NCBI RefSeq assembly: GCF_014842265.1
Contig: NZ_JACYVI010000016.1
Coordinates: forward strand, 95,904 to 159,903
DNA length: 64,000 nt
Direction: 5' to 3'
From: Pseudomonas sp. CFBP 13711
GTDB taxonomy: Bacteria > Pseudomonadota > Gammaproteobacteria > Pseudomonadales > Pseudomonadaceae
In this document: positions 1 through 9,229 of the stretch, piece by piece
How the letters are laid out: each line of letters begins with the position of its first letter
Numbering within the stretch: the stretch's first letter is position 1
The notes under the pieces: generated by a model
Seen by the model: only the letters and a program-made list of their open reading frames with translations
The model's database searches: none
What the model was told of the DNA's origin: nothing
Position numbers and translations under genes: made by a program

Positions 1-31
1 GATCGCTCCCCCGCTCCGCGTGGGAACGATC
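1..31. repeat. REP-type palindrome at the window edge
   Basis: Ten-base arms at 1-10 and 22-31 are complementary with one mismatch around an 11-base GC-rich loop. The GGGAACGATC end resembles the REP elements that are scattered between genes in Pseudomonas. The element may continue to the left of the window. Confidence 0.4.
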
Positions 32-54
32 ATCGCTTGCCTGATTGAGTGCTC

Positions 55-705
55 TCAGCTTTTGAGAAACGCCTTATGTAGCGCGCTCACCGAATCAAAA
101 TGATAGGTCGGCGCCTCGGCCTCCAGCTCTTCGCGACTGCCAAACCCGTAACCCACCGCTACCACATCCAACCCGTTGCGCTTGCCGCCAATCAAATCGT
201 GTTTGCGGTCGCCGATCATCAGCGTCTGTTTCGGGTCGAGCTGCTCTTCATCCAGCAAATGCCGAATCAGCTCAACCTTGTCAGTGCGGGTACCGTCCAG
301 CTCGCTGCCGTAGATCAGCTTGAAATGGCGCGCGAAATCGAAATGCCGGGCGATTTCATGGGCGAACACCCAGGGTTTGGACGTCGCGATGAACAACGTC
401 CGGCCCTGATCCGAGAGCATGTCCAGCAATTCGAACACGCCATCAAACACCAGATTCTCGTAAAGGCCCGTCACCTTGAAGCGCTCGCGGTAAAAGCCCA
501 CGGCCTCCCAGGCCTTCGCTTCGTCGAAGTCGTAGGCGCGCATGAATTGCTGCAACAGCGGCGGGCCGATGAAGTGCTCGAGCCGGGTGATGTCGGGTTC
601 GTCGATGCCCAGCTTGCTCAACGCAAACTGGATGGACCGGGTGATGCCTTCGCGCGGATCGGTCAGGGTGCCGTCCAGGTCGAACAGAATATTCTGGTAA
701 TGCAT
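55..705 (-). CDS. HAD-family hydrolase (phosphoglycolate phosphatase-like)
   Basis: A 216-residue haloacid dehalogenase-fold protein. Motif I, FDLDGTLTD, lies at the N-terminus (nucleophile D9, acid/base D11), followed by a helical cap and a C-terminal MIGDRKHDLIGGKRNG motif IV that binds Mg2+. Motif II is the ATSKPW segment. Such proteins dephosphorylate small phosphorylated metabolites in the cytosol. The sequence resembles Gph/PA0065-type proteins, but the substrate cannot be read. The start lies 8 bases after the stop of the gamma-carbonic anhydrase gene, so the two are probably co-transcribed. Confidence 0.88.
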   Translation of the reverse strand: MHYQNILFDLDGTLTDPREGITRSIQFALSKLGIDEPDITRLEHFIGPPLLQQFMRAYDFDEAKAWEAVGFYRERFKVTGLYENLVFDGVFELLDMLSDQGRTLFIATSKPWVFAHEIARHFDFARHFKLIYGSELDGTRTDKVELIRHLLDEEQLDPKQTLMIGDRKHDLIGGKRNGLDVVAVGYGFGSREELEAEAPTYHFDSVSALHKAFLKS

Positions 706-713
706 GGGTGCTC

Positions 714-1262
714 TCAGCAGGGTTTGTCGAAGCCTTCGGCCAGATGCTGGTCTTTCAGCTTTACGTAATTGGTCGCGCTGTAGGGGAAGAAGGCGATCTC
801 TTTCTCGGTCAGCGGACGCATTTGTTTCACCGGACGCCCGACGTAGAGGAACCCGCTCTCAAGGCGTTTGCCGGGCGGCACCAGACTGCCCGCGCCGATG
901 ATCACCTCGTCCTCCACCACCGCACCGTCCATGATCGTGGTGCCCATGCCGATCAGGATGCGATTGCCGACGGTGCAGCCGTGCAGCATGACTTTATGGC
1001 CGATGGTCACTTCGTCGCCGATCAACAGTGGAAAACCGTCCGGGTTGAACGGCCCGGCATGGGTGATGTGCAGCACGCTGCCGTCCTGCACGCTGGTGCG
1101 CGCGCCGATGCGGATGCGGTGCATGTCGCCACGGATGACGGTCAGCGGCCAGACCGAACTGTCGACGCCGATTTCGACATCGCCGATCACAACCGCCGAA
1201 TGGTCGACAAACGCCCGCTCGCCAAGGGTCGGGGTGTGCTGCTGGAACGTGCGAATGGCCAC
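714..1262 (-). CDS. Gamma-carbonic anhydrase family protein (left-handed beta-helix)
   Basis: About 182 residues with hexapeptide repeats of the left-handed beta-helix (IGDVEIG, RIRIGARTSVQDG, LIGDEVTIGH, RILIGMGTTI). The histidines that bind metal at trimer interfaces in the gamma-CA/YrdA/PaaY family are present: RGDMHRI, HITHAG, and IGHKVMLHGC. I chose the GTG at 1262 because GAGAAGGAG lies just upstream; the longer open frame reaches into the divergent prlC region and is not protein-like. Many relatives have weak or no CO2 hydratase activity, so the catalytic role is open. It sits in a two-gene operon with the HAD phosphatase and is divergent from prlC. Confidence 0.85.
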   Translation of the reverse strand: MAIRTFQQHTPTLGERAFVDHSAVVIGDVEIGVDSSVWPLTVIRGDMHRIRIGARTSVQDGSVLHITHAGPFNPDGFPLLIGDEVTIGHKVMLHGCTVGNRILIGMGTTIMDGAVVEDEVIIGAGSLVPPGKRLESGFLYVGRPVKQMRPLTEKEIAFFPYSATNYVKLKDQHLAEGFDKPC

Positions 1263-1352
1263 GATAGGCTCCTTCTCTGGCGCCGATAGCTGCGGCCGAC
1301 GCCGATTGTAATTAAGATGCGTGGGTGTTTCTTTTAGCCAAGGTGCCAAACC

Positions 1353-3404
1353 GTGAGCGCGAACAACCCTCTGTTGCAATCCTACGACCTGCCACCTTTC
1401 TCGGCGATTCGCGCCGAGCATGTGAAACCTGCCATCGAACAGATTCTCGCCGACAACCGCGCCGCGATTGCCGACATCCTCGCCAAGCAAGGTTCTCAGC
1501 CTACATGGGCTGGTCTTGTGCTGGCGATGGACGAACTGAATGATCGCCTGGGCGCCGCCTGGAGCCCGGTCAGCCACCTGAATGCCGTGTGCCACAGCCC
1601 GGAACTGCGCGAGGCCTATGAGTCTTGCCTACCGGCACTGAGCGCCTATTCGACCGAAATGGGCCAGAACCGCGAACTGTTCCAGGCCTTCGAAGCCTTG
1701 GCCAACAGCCCGGAAGCGGCCAATTTCGACGTCGCCCAGAAGACTATTCTTGAACAATCGCTGCGTGATTTCCGCCTGTCGGGCATCGACCTGCCGCCAG
1801 AACAGCAAAAACGCTACGCCGAGGTGCAGAGCAAGCTGTCCGAGCTGGGCAGCCAGTTCTCTAACCAACTGCTCGACGCGACCCAAGCCTGGAGCAAGCA
1901 CGTCACTGACGAAGCTGCCCTCGCCGGCCTGACCGATTCGGCCAAGGCGCAAATGGCCGCCGCAGCCCAAGCGAAAGATCTCGAAGGCTACCTGATCACG
2001 CTCGAGTTCCCGAGTTACTACGCCGTCATGACCTACGCCGAAGACCGCGCGCTGCGCGAAGAAGTCTACGCCGCGTACTGCACCCGCGCGTCTGACCAGG
2101 GCCCCAACGCTGGCAAAAACGACAACGGCCCGATCATGGAACAGATTCTGGATTTGCGTCAGGAACTGGCCAAGCTGCTGGGTTTTGCCAGCTTCTCCGA
2201 GCTGAGCCTGGCCACCAAAATGGCCGAGTCCAGCGATCAGGTCCTCAGCTTCCTGCGTGATCTGGCCAAGCGCAGCAAGCCGTTTGCTGTTCAGGATCTG
2301 CAGCAGCTGAAAGCCTATGCTGCCGAACAAGGCTGCCCGGACCTGCAAAGCTGGGACAGCGGTTTTTACGGCGAGAAGCTGCGCGAACAGCGCTACAGCG
2401 TTTCCCAGGAAGCCCTGCGCGCCTACTTCCCGGTCGACAAAGTGCTGACCGGCCTGTTCGCGATCGTACAAAAACTGTACGGCATCGAAATCGCCGAGCA
2501 GAAGGGCTTCGACACCTGGCACCCGGACGTCCGCCTGTTCGAAATCAAGGAAAACGGCCAGCACGTCGGGCGCTTCTTCTTTGATCTCTACGCCCGCGCC
2601 AACAAGCGTGGCGGTGCGTGGATGGACGGCGCCCGCGATCGTCGTCGCACCGCTGAAGGCACGTTGCAAAGCCCGGTGGCCAATCTGGTCTGTAACTTCA
2701 CCCCGGCGGTCAGCGGCAAGCCGGCGCTGCTCACCCACGATGAAGTCACCACCCTGTTCCACGAATTTGGTCATGGCCTGCATCACCTGCTGACCCGCGT
2801 CGAACACGCGGGCGCGTCGGGCATCAATGGAGTAGCGTGGGATGCGGTCGAGCTGCCGAGCCAGTTCATGGAAAACTGGTGCTGGGAGCCGGAAGGCCTC
2901 GCGCTGATCTCCGGCCATTACGAAACCGGCGAGCCGCTGCCTCAGGACCTGCTGGAGAAAATGCTGGCGGCGAAGAATTTCCAGTCCGGCCTGATGATGG
3001 TCCGCCAGCTGGAATTCTCGCTGTTCGACTTCGAACTGCACGCCACCCACGGCGACGGCCGCACCACGCTGCAAGTGCTGGAAGGCGTGCGTGACGAGGT
3101 GTCGGTGATGCGTCCGCCTGCGTACAACCGCTTCCCGAACAGCTTTGCCCACATCTTTGCCGGCGGTTACGCGGCGGGCTACTACAGCTACAAATGGGCC
3201 GAAGTGCTGTCTGCCGATGCATTCTCGAAGTTCGAGGAAGAGGGCGTGTTCAACGAGCAGACCGGCCGGGCGTTCCGTGAAGCCATTCTGGCGCGGGGCG
3301 GGTCACAGGCGCCGATGGTGCTGTTCGTCGACTTCCGCGGACGCGAGCCTTCGATTGACGCACTCTTGCGCCATTCGGGCTTGAGTGAGGAAGCGGCAGC
3401 ATGA
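1353..3404 (+). CDS. prlC: Oligopeptidase A (M3 zinc metallopeptidase)
   Basis: A 683-residue cytosolic M3 peptidase, the normal length for PrlC/OpdA. The zinc site HEFGH is at residues 470-474, and the third ligand is the glutamate of AVELPSQ near residue 500. The family cleaves short peptides, including signal peptides released from the membrane and peptides from proteolysis. The start is a GTG (MSANNPLLQSYDLP), the typical N-terminus in pseudomonads. The last four bases overlap the start of the next gene (ATGA), which indicates translational coupling. Confidence 0.95.
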   Translation: MSANNPLLQSYDLPPFSAIRAEHVKPAIEQILADNRAAIADILAKQGSQPTWAGLVLAMDELNDRLGAAWSPVSHLNAVCHSPELREAYESCLPALSAYSTEMGQNRELFQAFEALANSPEAANFDVAQKTILEQSLRDFRLSGIDLPPEQQKRYAEVQSKLSELGSQFSNQLLDATQAWSKHVTDEAALAGLTDSAKAQMAAAAQAKDLEGYLITLEFPSYYAVMTYAEDRALREEVYAAYCTRASDQGPNAGKNDNGPIMEQILDLRQELAKLLGFASFSELSLATKMAESSDQVLSFLRDLAKRSKPFAVQDLQQLKAYAAEQGCPDLQSWDSGFYGEKLREQRYSVSQEALRAYFPVDKVLTGLFAIVQKLYGIEIAEQKGFDTWHPDVRLFEIKENGQHVGRFFFDLYARANKRGGAWMDGARDRRRTAEGTLQSPVANLVCNFTPAVSGKPALLTHDEVTTLFHEFGHGLHHLLTRVEHAGASGINGVAWDAVELPSQFMENWCWEPEGLALISGHYETGEPLPQDLLEKMLAAKNFQSGLMMVRQLEFSLFDFELHATHGDGRTTLQVLEGVRDEVSVMRPPAYNRFPNSFAHIFAGGYAAGYYSYKWAEVLSADAFSKFEEEGVFNEQTGRAFREAILARGGSQAPMVLFVDFRGREPSIDALLRHSGLSEEAAA

Positions 3405-3688
3405 CCGAGACACCACGGGTGATTACCAAGAAGCGCTTCATCGCCGGGGCGGTTTGCCCGGCGTGCAGCGAGCCTGACAAGTTGATGATGTGGAACGAAG
3501 ACGACGTGCCGCACCGTGAGTGCGTGCACTGTGGTTATTCCGACACCCTCAATGCGCAGGGGCAATCGATCCCGACAGAACTTGGCACCCGGGTGAACAA
3601 GCCTGTGGTAAAGCCGGCCGATCCCAAGGTGCAGGGCGTGCAGTTCTTCCCGAATCCGAAGCTGAAGAAGCCGGTTGATCCAAGCTGA
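3401..3688 (+). CDS. YheV-type zinc-ribbon protein
   Basis: A 95-residue small protein with two CxxC pairs (CPAC near residue 23 and CVHCG near residue 45) forming a probable zinc ribbon. The N-terminus TPRVITKKRFIAGAVCP matches the YheV family. Function is unknown. It overlaps prlC by 4 bases, so it is made from the same mRNA. The C-terminus is basic and proline-rich (VQFFPNPKLKKP). Confidence 0.85.
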   Translation: MTETPRVITKKRFIAGAVCPACSEPDKLMMWNEDDVPHRECVHCGYSDTLNAQGQSIPTELGTRVNKPVVKPADPKVQGVQFFPNPKLKKPVDPS

Positions 3689-3706
3689 TATCGCTGCATT
3701 TCAGTG

Positions 3707-3791
3707 GGACCGGCTTTAGCCGGGAAGAGGCCGGTGCGAACACCCTCAATTTTGCGGCGTGGCGCGACGTCTTCCCGGCTAAAGCTGGTCC
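3707..3791. repeat. REP doublet (inverted pair)
   Basis: Two arms, 3707-3727 and 3770-3791, are near-perfect inverted copies built on CTTTAGCCGGGAAGA, separated by about 42 bases. This is the usual arrangement of a Pseudomonas REP pair. It lies between two convergent genes, the favoured location of such elements, and may also stop transcription. Confidence 0.75.
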
Positions 3792-3840
3792 TACAAAATG
3801 CCTGCTAACGCCAGCCATACAATGTGCAAACTGTCCGGCT

Positions 3841-4518
3841 TCACAACCGCCACAGGATCGTCTGCACTCCCACCCCATCGGTTTTCTCGAACCAGCCCTT
3901 GACCGAGCACCGGGCAAACACGCTGGTGCTGCATGCACCCGTGTCCATCGCCGACTTCAGCGCCGCCACATCGACGTTGTTGATGTAGGCAATCCCGCGC
4001 TTGAGGCTGTCTTCGTCGCCGTAACCGCCATGCTCCATCTCATCCAGCGCCGCCTGTTTGCTCCAGCCCTGAGCGACGATGCGGTACATCGCTGCCACCA
4101 GACCGGTCCGGTCCAGGCCATGCTTGCAGTGAATCAGCACCGGTCCGTTTTGCTGCGCGGTCTGGATGGCGCGCAGGCTTTCGATCACGTCCGCGTCGTC
4201 GATGTGGACCACCTGCAACGGAATCTGCACTTGCACAACGGAGGCGTCGGACAGCCATTTGTTGTCACTTTCCTTGAGGAAGTTGATCACCGTGTGAACG
4301 CCAAGCCGCTGCAGAAGCGGCTTTGCTGCGGCGTCCGGCTGGCGACTGCGGTAAAGCGTCGGCGTGATCTGGTAGAGGTTGTAGTGCGGGTCGACGAGTT
4401 GCGCCCACTGCGCCGGGCGTGTCGATTGCGCGGGTGAAACATCCTCGGCTTGAGCGAGAGAGGCAGATGACACGACCAGCAGCAGGAGGAGTTGAGCAGC
4501 GAGCGGGCGAAGGCGCAT
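3841..4518 (-). CDS. Secreted dual-specificity/tyrosine phosphatase-like protein
   Basis: About 225 residues. It begins with an apparent signal peptide (MRLRPLAAQL, then a hydrophobic stretch ending ASLAQA), so it is probably periplasmic. The phosphatase loop HCKHGLDRTG has the CX5R signature (C131, R137 counted from this start). Relatives dephosphorylate phosphotyrosine or other phosphoesters; the substrate here is unknown. An in-frame ATG at 4545 would add nine residues before the signal peptide. Neither start has a good ribosome site, so the choice rests on signal-peptide shape. It is convergent with yheV across a REP doublet. Confidence 0.8.
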   Translation of the reverse strand: MRLRPLAAQLLLLLVVSSASLAQAEDVSPAQSTRPAQWAQLVDPHYNLYQITPTLYRSRQPDAAAKPLLQRLGVHTVINFLKESDNKWLSDASVVQVQIPLQVVHIDDADVIESLRAIQTAQQNGPVLIHCKHGLDRTGLVAAMYRIVAQGWSKQAALDEMEHGGYGDEDSLKRGIAYINNVDVAALKSAMDTGACSTSVFARCSVKGWFEKTDGVGVQTILWRL

Positions 4519-4713
4519 GGAAGACGTACCGTGGAAACCAGCCATTTATCGATGGCGCAAGTTTTCGCTCCCCAGGGTCAAGGCGCTGTGAGGCGCGTGT
4601 CAAAAGTTGGTGAAAGTCATTGATCGGCGCCGAGGTGTTTTTTCCGGATCCGCGCGTGAAGGGCATGAGCGTTTCGCGATACTGTATGTATAACCAGTTA
4701 TCAAGGAGTCGTC

Positions 4714-5772
4714 ATGTCCATTCAGTTGCCCCCACGCGGGCGCGGCACCGCGACCAACCCGCATAACCGCTTTGCGCCCAACCGATCCGTCGCCGAAGAC
4801 GACGGCTGGTATCAGGAAGTGCCGCTGACCCAAGGCACCACCGTCACGCTGGAAATCGCCAAGAGCATCATCGCGCGCAACTCATCGCCCGACATTCCCT
4901 TCGACCGCTCCATCAATCCGTACCGGGGTTGCGAGCACGGTTGTATTTATTGCTACGCCCGGCCGAGCCACGCGTATTGGGACATGTCGCCGGGGCTGGA
5001 TTTCGAGACCAGGCTAATCGCCAAAACCAATGCTGCTGCCCTCCTGGAGCAGCAGCTGTCCAAGCCTGGCTACACCGTTGCGCCGATCACCCTGGGGGCG
5101 AACACCGATCCGTATCAGCCCATCGAGCGCGAATACACATTGAGCCGGGCGACGCTGGAAGTGCTGCTGCGCTACCGCCATCCGGTGACGATCATCACCA
5201 AAGGCTCGCTGATTCTTCGGGATCTGGACCTGCTGGCCGAGCTGGCAAAGCTGCGGCTGGTGTCGGTGTTCATCAGCCTGACGACGCTGGACGATGAGCT
5301 CAAGCGCATCCTTGAACCCAGGGCTGCCGCGCCCAAGGCCCGGCTGCGGGCGATCAAGGTTCTGCGTGATGCCGGTGTGCCGGTGGGCGTTTTGCTGGCG
5401 CCGATGATTCCAATGATCAATGACATGGAGCTGGAGAAGCTGATGGCCGAGGCCAAGGCCGCCGGCGCGTTGAGTGCGAGCTACGTGATGCTGCGTCTGC
5501 CGCTGGAGGTCGCCCCGTTGTTCGAAGAGTGGCTCCAGGCGCATTATCCGCAGAGGGCCGAGCATGTAATGAGTCTGGTACGGCAGAGCCGCGGCGGGGA
5601 GGTGTACGACAGCCGCTTTGGCTCGCGAATGCGCGGTGAGGGGGTGTTCGCTGAACTGCTGGCCCAGCGTTACAGCCTCGCGATCAAGAAGCACGGCTTG
5701 AACCGGCGGGAAAGTTTTCAGCTGGACTGCACCGCGTTTTGCCCGCCTGGCGGTCAGATGTCGCTGTTATGA
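4714..5772 (+). CDS. PA0069-family radical SAM protein
   Basis: A 352-residue protein with the radical SAM iron-sulfur motif CxxxCxxC (C73, C77, C80 in RGCEHGCIYCYARPS). It is related to the spore photoproduct lyase-like branch. The protein binds a [4Fe-4S] cluster and SAM and should generate a 5'-deoxyadenosyl radical; the substrate is unknown. The C-terminus has a further cysteine pair (LDCTAFCPPGG). The ATG at 4714 is preceded by AAGGAG. It is a single gene, divergent from the phosphatase. Confidence 0.88.
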   Translation: MSIQLPPRGRGTATNPHNRFAPNRSVAEDDGWYQEVPLTQGTTVTLEIAKSIIARNSSPDIPFDRSINPYRGCEHGCIYCYARPSHAYWDMSPGLDFETRLIAKTNAAALLEQQLSKPGYTVAPITLGANTDPYQPIEREYTLSRATLEVLLRYRHPVTIITKGSLILRDLDLLAELAKLRLVSVFISLTTLDDELKRILEPRAAAPKARLRAIKVLRDAGVPVGVLLAPMIPMINDMELEKLMAEAKAAGALSASYVMLRLPLEVAPLFEEWLQAHYPQRAEHVMSLVRQSRGGEVYDSRFGSRMRGEGVFAELLAQRYSLAIKKHGLNRRESFQLDCTAFCPPGGQMSLL

Positions 5773-6009
5773 CTTGAGCGGCGTCTTAAGGGTGTTGCGC
5801 CACGACAGGCGCTTGCGATTTAGATTTTCTAACGCAAGAGCCCCGATCTAGAGCCACGCATTCAGTTTCAATTAAGTTTGCGTCGTTAAGGTGAGTCGGA
5901 AGTGACCGATTGGTCTTGTAGGAAAATTAACGCAAGAAGACCAGAAAAAAGTGGGTCATCCACAGGATTCGCCGGAAAATCCACTTAAATCCGTCAGAGA
6001 GGATGAAAC

Positions 6010-6744
6010 ATGAGTGACCAGGATAAGCAGCCCAAGGCTGCGACGACAGGCGTAACGCCTCAGGTGGAAACCGCCGAAATGGCGCTGAAGCAAATTGTTG
6101 ATGGCTTCAAGCATTTCCGCCATGACGTCTTCCCTCAGCAGGAAGAACTGTTCAAGAAACTCGCCACCGCCCAACATCCCCGGGCCATGTTCATCACCTG
6201 CGCCGACTCGCGCATCGTCCCGGAACTCATCACGCAAAGCTCGCCGGGCGACCTGTTCGTCACCCGTAACGTAGGCAACGTCGTTCCGCCTTATGGGCCT
6301 ATGAATGGCGGCGTTTCAACGGCTATTGAATATGCCGTCCTGGCCCTTGGCGTCCAGCACATCATCGTTTGCGGCCACTCCGATTGCGGGGCGATGCGCG
6401 CCGTTCTCAACCCCGACACCCTGGAAAAGATGCCGACTGTCAAAGCCTGGCTGCGCCATGCCGAGGTCGCCAAGACCGTTGTGCAGGACAACTGCAACTG
6501 CACCGGCGAGCACGAAACCATGCACGTGCTCACCGAAGAAAACGTCATCGCGCAGCTGCAACACCTGCGTACGCACCCTTCCGTGGCGTCCAAACTGGCC
6601 AGCGGTCAGTTGTTCATCCATGGCTGGGTCTACGACATCGAGACCAGCGAAATCCGCGCCTACGATGCCGAGCAGGACTGCTTCCTGCCGTTGGATGGCG
6701 ACCATCCGGTGCCGATGGCGTCGATCCCCCGCGGTCGATATTGA
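6010..6744 (+). CDS. Beta-class carbonic anhydrase
   Basis: A 244-residue enzyme interconverting CO2 and bicarbonate in the cytosol. Zinc ligands are C64 (in CADSR), H123 and C126 (in GHSDCG), and the D66-R68 dyad is present, so the site is complete. The ribosome site GAGAGGAT precedes the ATG. A SulP transporter follows on the same strand after about 130 bases, an arrangement seen in other pseudomonads (PA0102-PA0103 by recall) that suggests handling of bicarbonate. Confidence 0.95.
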   Translation: MSDQDKQPKAATTGVTPQVETAEMALKQIVDGFKHFRHDVFPQQEELFKKLATAQHPRAMFITCADSRIVPELITQSSPGDLFVTRNVGNVVPPYGPMNGGVSTAIEYAVLALGVQHIIVCGHSDCGAMRAVLNPDTLEKMPTVKAWLRHAEVAKTVVQDNCNCTGEHETMHVLTEENVIAQLQHLRTHPSVASKLASGQLFIHGWVYDIETSEIRAYDAEQDCFLPLDGDHPVPMASIPRGRY

Positions 6745-6875
6745 TCGCCGGCTGACCCGCTGCGCCTGAGTGCAGCGGCGTCGGCCCTGACGCTTCCACC
6801 CTCATACAAGCTCGTAGCGGCCGCGTTCAGCGCGTGCCGCCGGGCGTTGTCACGTCTGAATTCCGGAGAGTCGTC

Positions 6876-8405
6876 ATGGCTACTACTGATCTGAAAGCGT
6901 TGTTACCACGGGAGCTGCTGGCTTCCGTGGTGGTTTTTCTGGTGGCCCTGCCGCTGTGCATGGGGATCGCCATTGCGTCCGGCATGCCGCCGTCCAAGGG
7001 TTTGATCACCGGCATCATCGGCGGTCTGGTGGTGGGCTGGCTGGCAGGCTCGCCGCTTCAGGTCAGCGGCCCGGCGGCAGGTCTGGCGGTGCTGGTGTTC
7101 GAGCTGGTCCGTGAACACGGCATGGCCATGCTCGGGCCGATTTTGCTGCTCGCCGGTGCGCTGCAGTTGCTGGCCGGTCGCTTGAAGCTCGGCTGCTGGT
7201 TTCGCGTCACGGCGCCGGCGGTGGTGTACGGCATGCTGGCGGGCATCGGCGTACTGATCGTGCTTTCCCAGGTCCACGTGATGTTCGACAGCGGGCCCAA
7301 GCCTTCCGGGCTGGACAATCTGGTGGCGTTTCCGCAGACCGTTATCGGTGCGATGGGAATGGGCAGCGCCATGCAGGCCGGTCTTCTCGGGCTGGGCACC
7401 ATCGCCGTCATGTGGCTGTGGGAAAAGCGTCGGCCCCATGCACTGCGGTTCGTACCAGGCGCGTTGCTAGGCGTCGGTATCGCGACGGTGGTGAGTCTGG
7501 TGATGAGCTTGCAGGTCAAGCGCGTCGAGGTCCCGGCGAACCTTGCCGAGGCCATCGACTGGCTGCGCCCTGCAGACCTGCTGAACCTGGCGGACCCTGC
7601 CATCCTGATCGCGGCCATTGCCGTGGCCTTCATTGCCAGCGCTGAAACCCTATTGTCAGCAGCGGCGGTGGATCGCATGCACGACGGCCAGCGTTCGGAC
7701 TTCGACAAAGAGCTCAGCGCCCAAGGCGTAGGTAACATGTTGTGCGGTCTGGTCGGCGCGCTGCCGATGACGGGCGTGATCGTGCGCAGTTCGGCCAACG
7801 TGCAGGCGGGTGCGAAGACGCGGCTGTCGGCGATGTTCCACGGTCTGTGGCTGCTGGCGTTCGTACTGTTGCTGTCCAGCGTGTTGCAGAGCATTCCTGT
7901 GGCCAGCCTGGCCGGCGTGCTGGTCTACACCGGCGTGAAGCTGGTAAATATTCAGGCGCTCAAGGGGCTGGGGCGTTATGGCCGCATGCCGATGTTCATC
8001 TATGGCGCGACCGCCAGTGCGATTGTCCTGACCGACTTGCTGACGGGCGTGTTGATCGGCTTTGGCCTGACCCTGGTGAAGCTGGCGCTGAGCGCATCGC
8101 GCCTGAAGATCAATCTGGTCGACCTGCCGGCCGAGGGGGAAATGGAGCTGCGCCTCAATGGTTCTGCCACGTTCCTCAAGGTGCCGGCGCTGACGCAGAC
8201 TCTGGAAACCGTGCCGCCTGGCACCACGCTGCATGTGCCGCTGGGCAACCTGAGGTATATCGACCATTCCTGCCTGGAGCTGCTGGAGGAATGGGGCCGC
8301 GCCAACGCCGCGCAGGGCTCGCGTTTGCTGCTGGAGCAACGGCTGCTCAAACGTCGCGTGGAAGGGCGGATCCGCACGTCGATCGGAGGGGCAGCGTTGC
8401 ACTGA
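6876..8405 (+). CDS. SulP-family anion transporter with STAS tail
   Basis: About 509 residues with many hydrophobic segments (about 10-14 by eye) typical of SulP permeases, followed by a C-terminal STAS-like domain (about residues 415-500: LNGSATFLKVPALTQTLETV). I prefer the ATG at 6876, preceded by CCGGAGAG, over the upstream in-frame ATG at 6834. SulP proteins carry sulfate, bicarbonate or other anions. The neighbouring carbonic anhydrase favours bicarbonate, but this is inference. Confidence 0.9.
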   Translation: MATTDLKALLPRELLASVVVFLVALPLCMGIAIASGMPPSKGLITGIIGGLVVGWLAGSPLQVSGPAAGLAVLVFELVREHGMAMLGPILLLAGALQLLAGRLKLGCWFRVTAPAVVYGMLAGIGVLIVLSQVHVMFDSGPKPSGLDNLVAFPQTVIGAMGMGSAMQAGLLGLGTIAVMWLWEKRRPHALRFVPGALLGVGIATVVSLVMSLQVKRVEVPANLAEAIDWLRPADLLNLADPAILIAAIAVAFIASAETLLSAAAVDRMHDGQRSDFDKELSAQGVGNMLCGLVGALPMTGVIVRSSANVQAGAKTRLSAMFHGLWLLAFVLLLSSVLQSIPVASLAGVLVYTGVKLVNIQALKGLGRYGRMPMFIYGATASAIVLTDLLTGVLIGFGLTLVKLALSASRLKINLVDLPAEGEMELRLNGSATFLKVPALTQTLETVPPGTTLHVPLGNLRYIDHSCLELLEEWGRANAAQGSRLLLEQRLLKRRVEGRIRTSIGGAALH

Positions 8406-8427
8406 GGCGGGTAAAGGGGGTGCGGGG

Positions 8428-9078
8428 TCAGTCTTTCCCGCGCTCCAGTTCCAGCCCTACGCCCAACTGACGTGACAGGCTAGGCCAGCGTTTCCACGCC
8501 GCATCGGTGTCCGGGCTGGCGAGGCGCTCGCGGTAGGCTTCCACCGATTCCAGCGAGAAGCTGTCGTCATTGAGCATTTCGTCGATGGCGTGATGCACCA
8601 CTTCGTCCAGCTGATTGGCAAACGATTCGCCGATCAGTTGGTGGGCGATGACGCTGGCCACCGTGGTGTTCATCGGGATCAGCGGCTGGCCGAAATGCTT
8701 GATGTACAGATCGTTCACTTCTTCCACCAGCCGGTGGGCCAGATAGGCTTCGTCCAGCAGACCGTCCAGCCCTTCATGGCCCGCCATGATGGCGGGAGGC
8801 GCGCTGAAGAATTGCTCGGCGATTTTCAGGACCGGCTTGATCTGGCTTTCAATGCCCGCCTGCAACGCGACGTCATGGGCGGCGTCCAGCAAGTCCGGCA
8901 CCTGACCGATGTAGGCAATGACGAAACGCGTCAGCACGCCTCGCGCGTCTACGTCAGGCAGGTGAATGGAGGGGTGCAGATGAGGAAGTTGCGACTCCAA
9001 CTGGCGCGCTAGCTGACCGGATTGGTTTTCGTGTTCCTGAGCTCGGGTGATCTGCTCGCGCAATGCGGCGGTGTTCAT
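8428..9078 (-). CDS. Conserved Pseudomonas protein of unknown function (PA0104-like)
   Basis: A 216-residue soluble, acidic, mostly helical protein without signal peptide or membrane segment. I recognise no domain or catalytic motif. The position after the carbonic anhydrase/SulP pair corresponds to PA0104 in P. aeruginosa by recall. It is convergent with the SulP gene (22-base gap) and divergent from the SCO gene. Confidence 0.8.
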   Translation of the reverse strand: MNTAALREQITRAQEHENQSGQLARQLESQLPHLHPSIHLPDVDARGVLTRFVIAYIGQVPDLLDAAHDVALQAGIESQIKPVLKIAEQFFSAPPAIMAGHEGLDGLLDEAYLAHRLVEEVNDLYIKHFGQPLIPMNTTVASVIAHQLIGESFANQLDEVVHHAIDEMLNDDSFSLESVEAYRERLASPDTDAAWKRWPSLSRQLGVGLELERGKD

Positions 9079-9229
9079 GGATGCTCCATAGGCAGTGAAA
9101 CCAGACGGTCATTATAGGGAAGTCCATACCTTAGCTTGCCCACAAATGACGCTAAGACGTAATTGTCATAACAGTTTCATGGTTATGTGCATAATCGCGC
9201 GACCGTGGAACACTCATTGTGCTGAAGTC

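Noticed and set aside
1629..3152. 507-residue frame antisense to prlC
   Set aside because: Shadow of a complete M3 peptidase gene.
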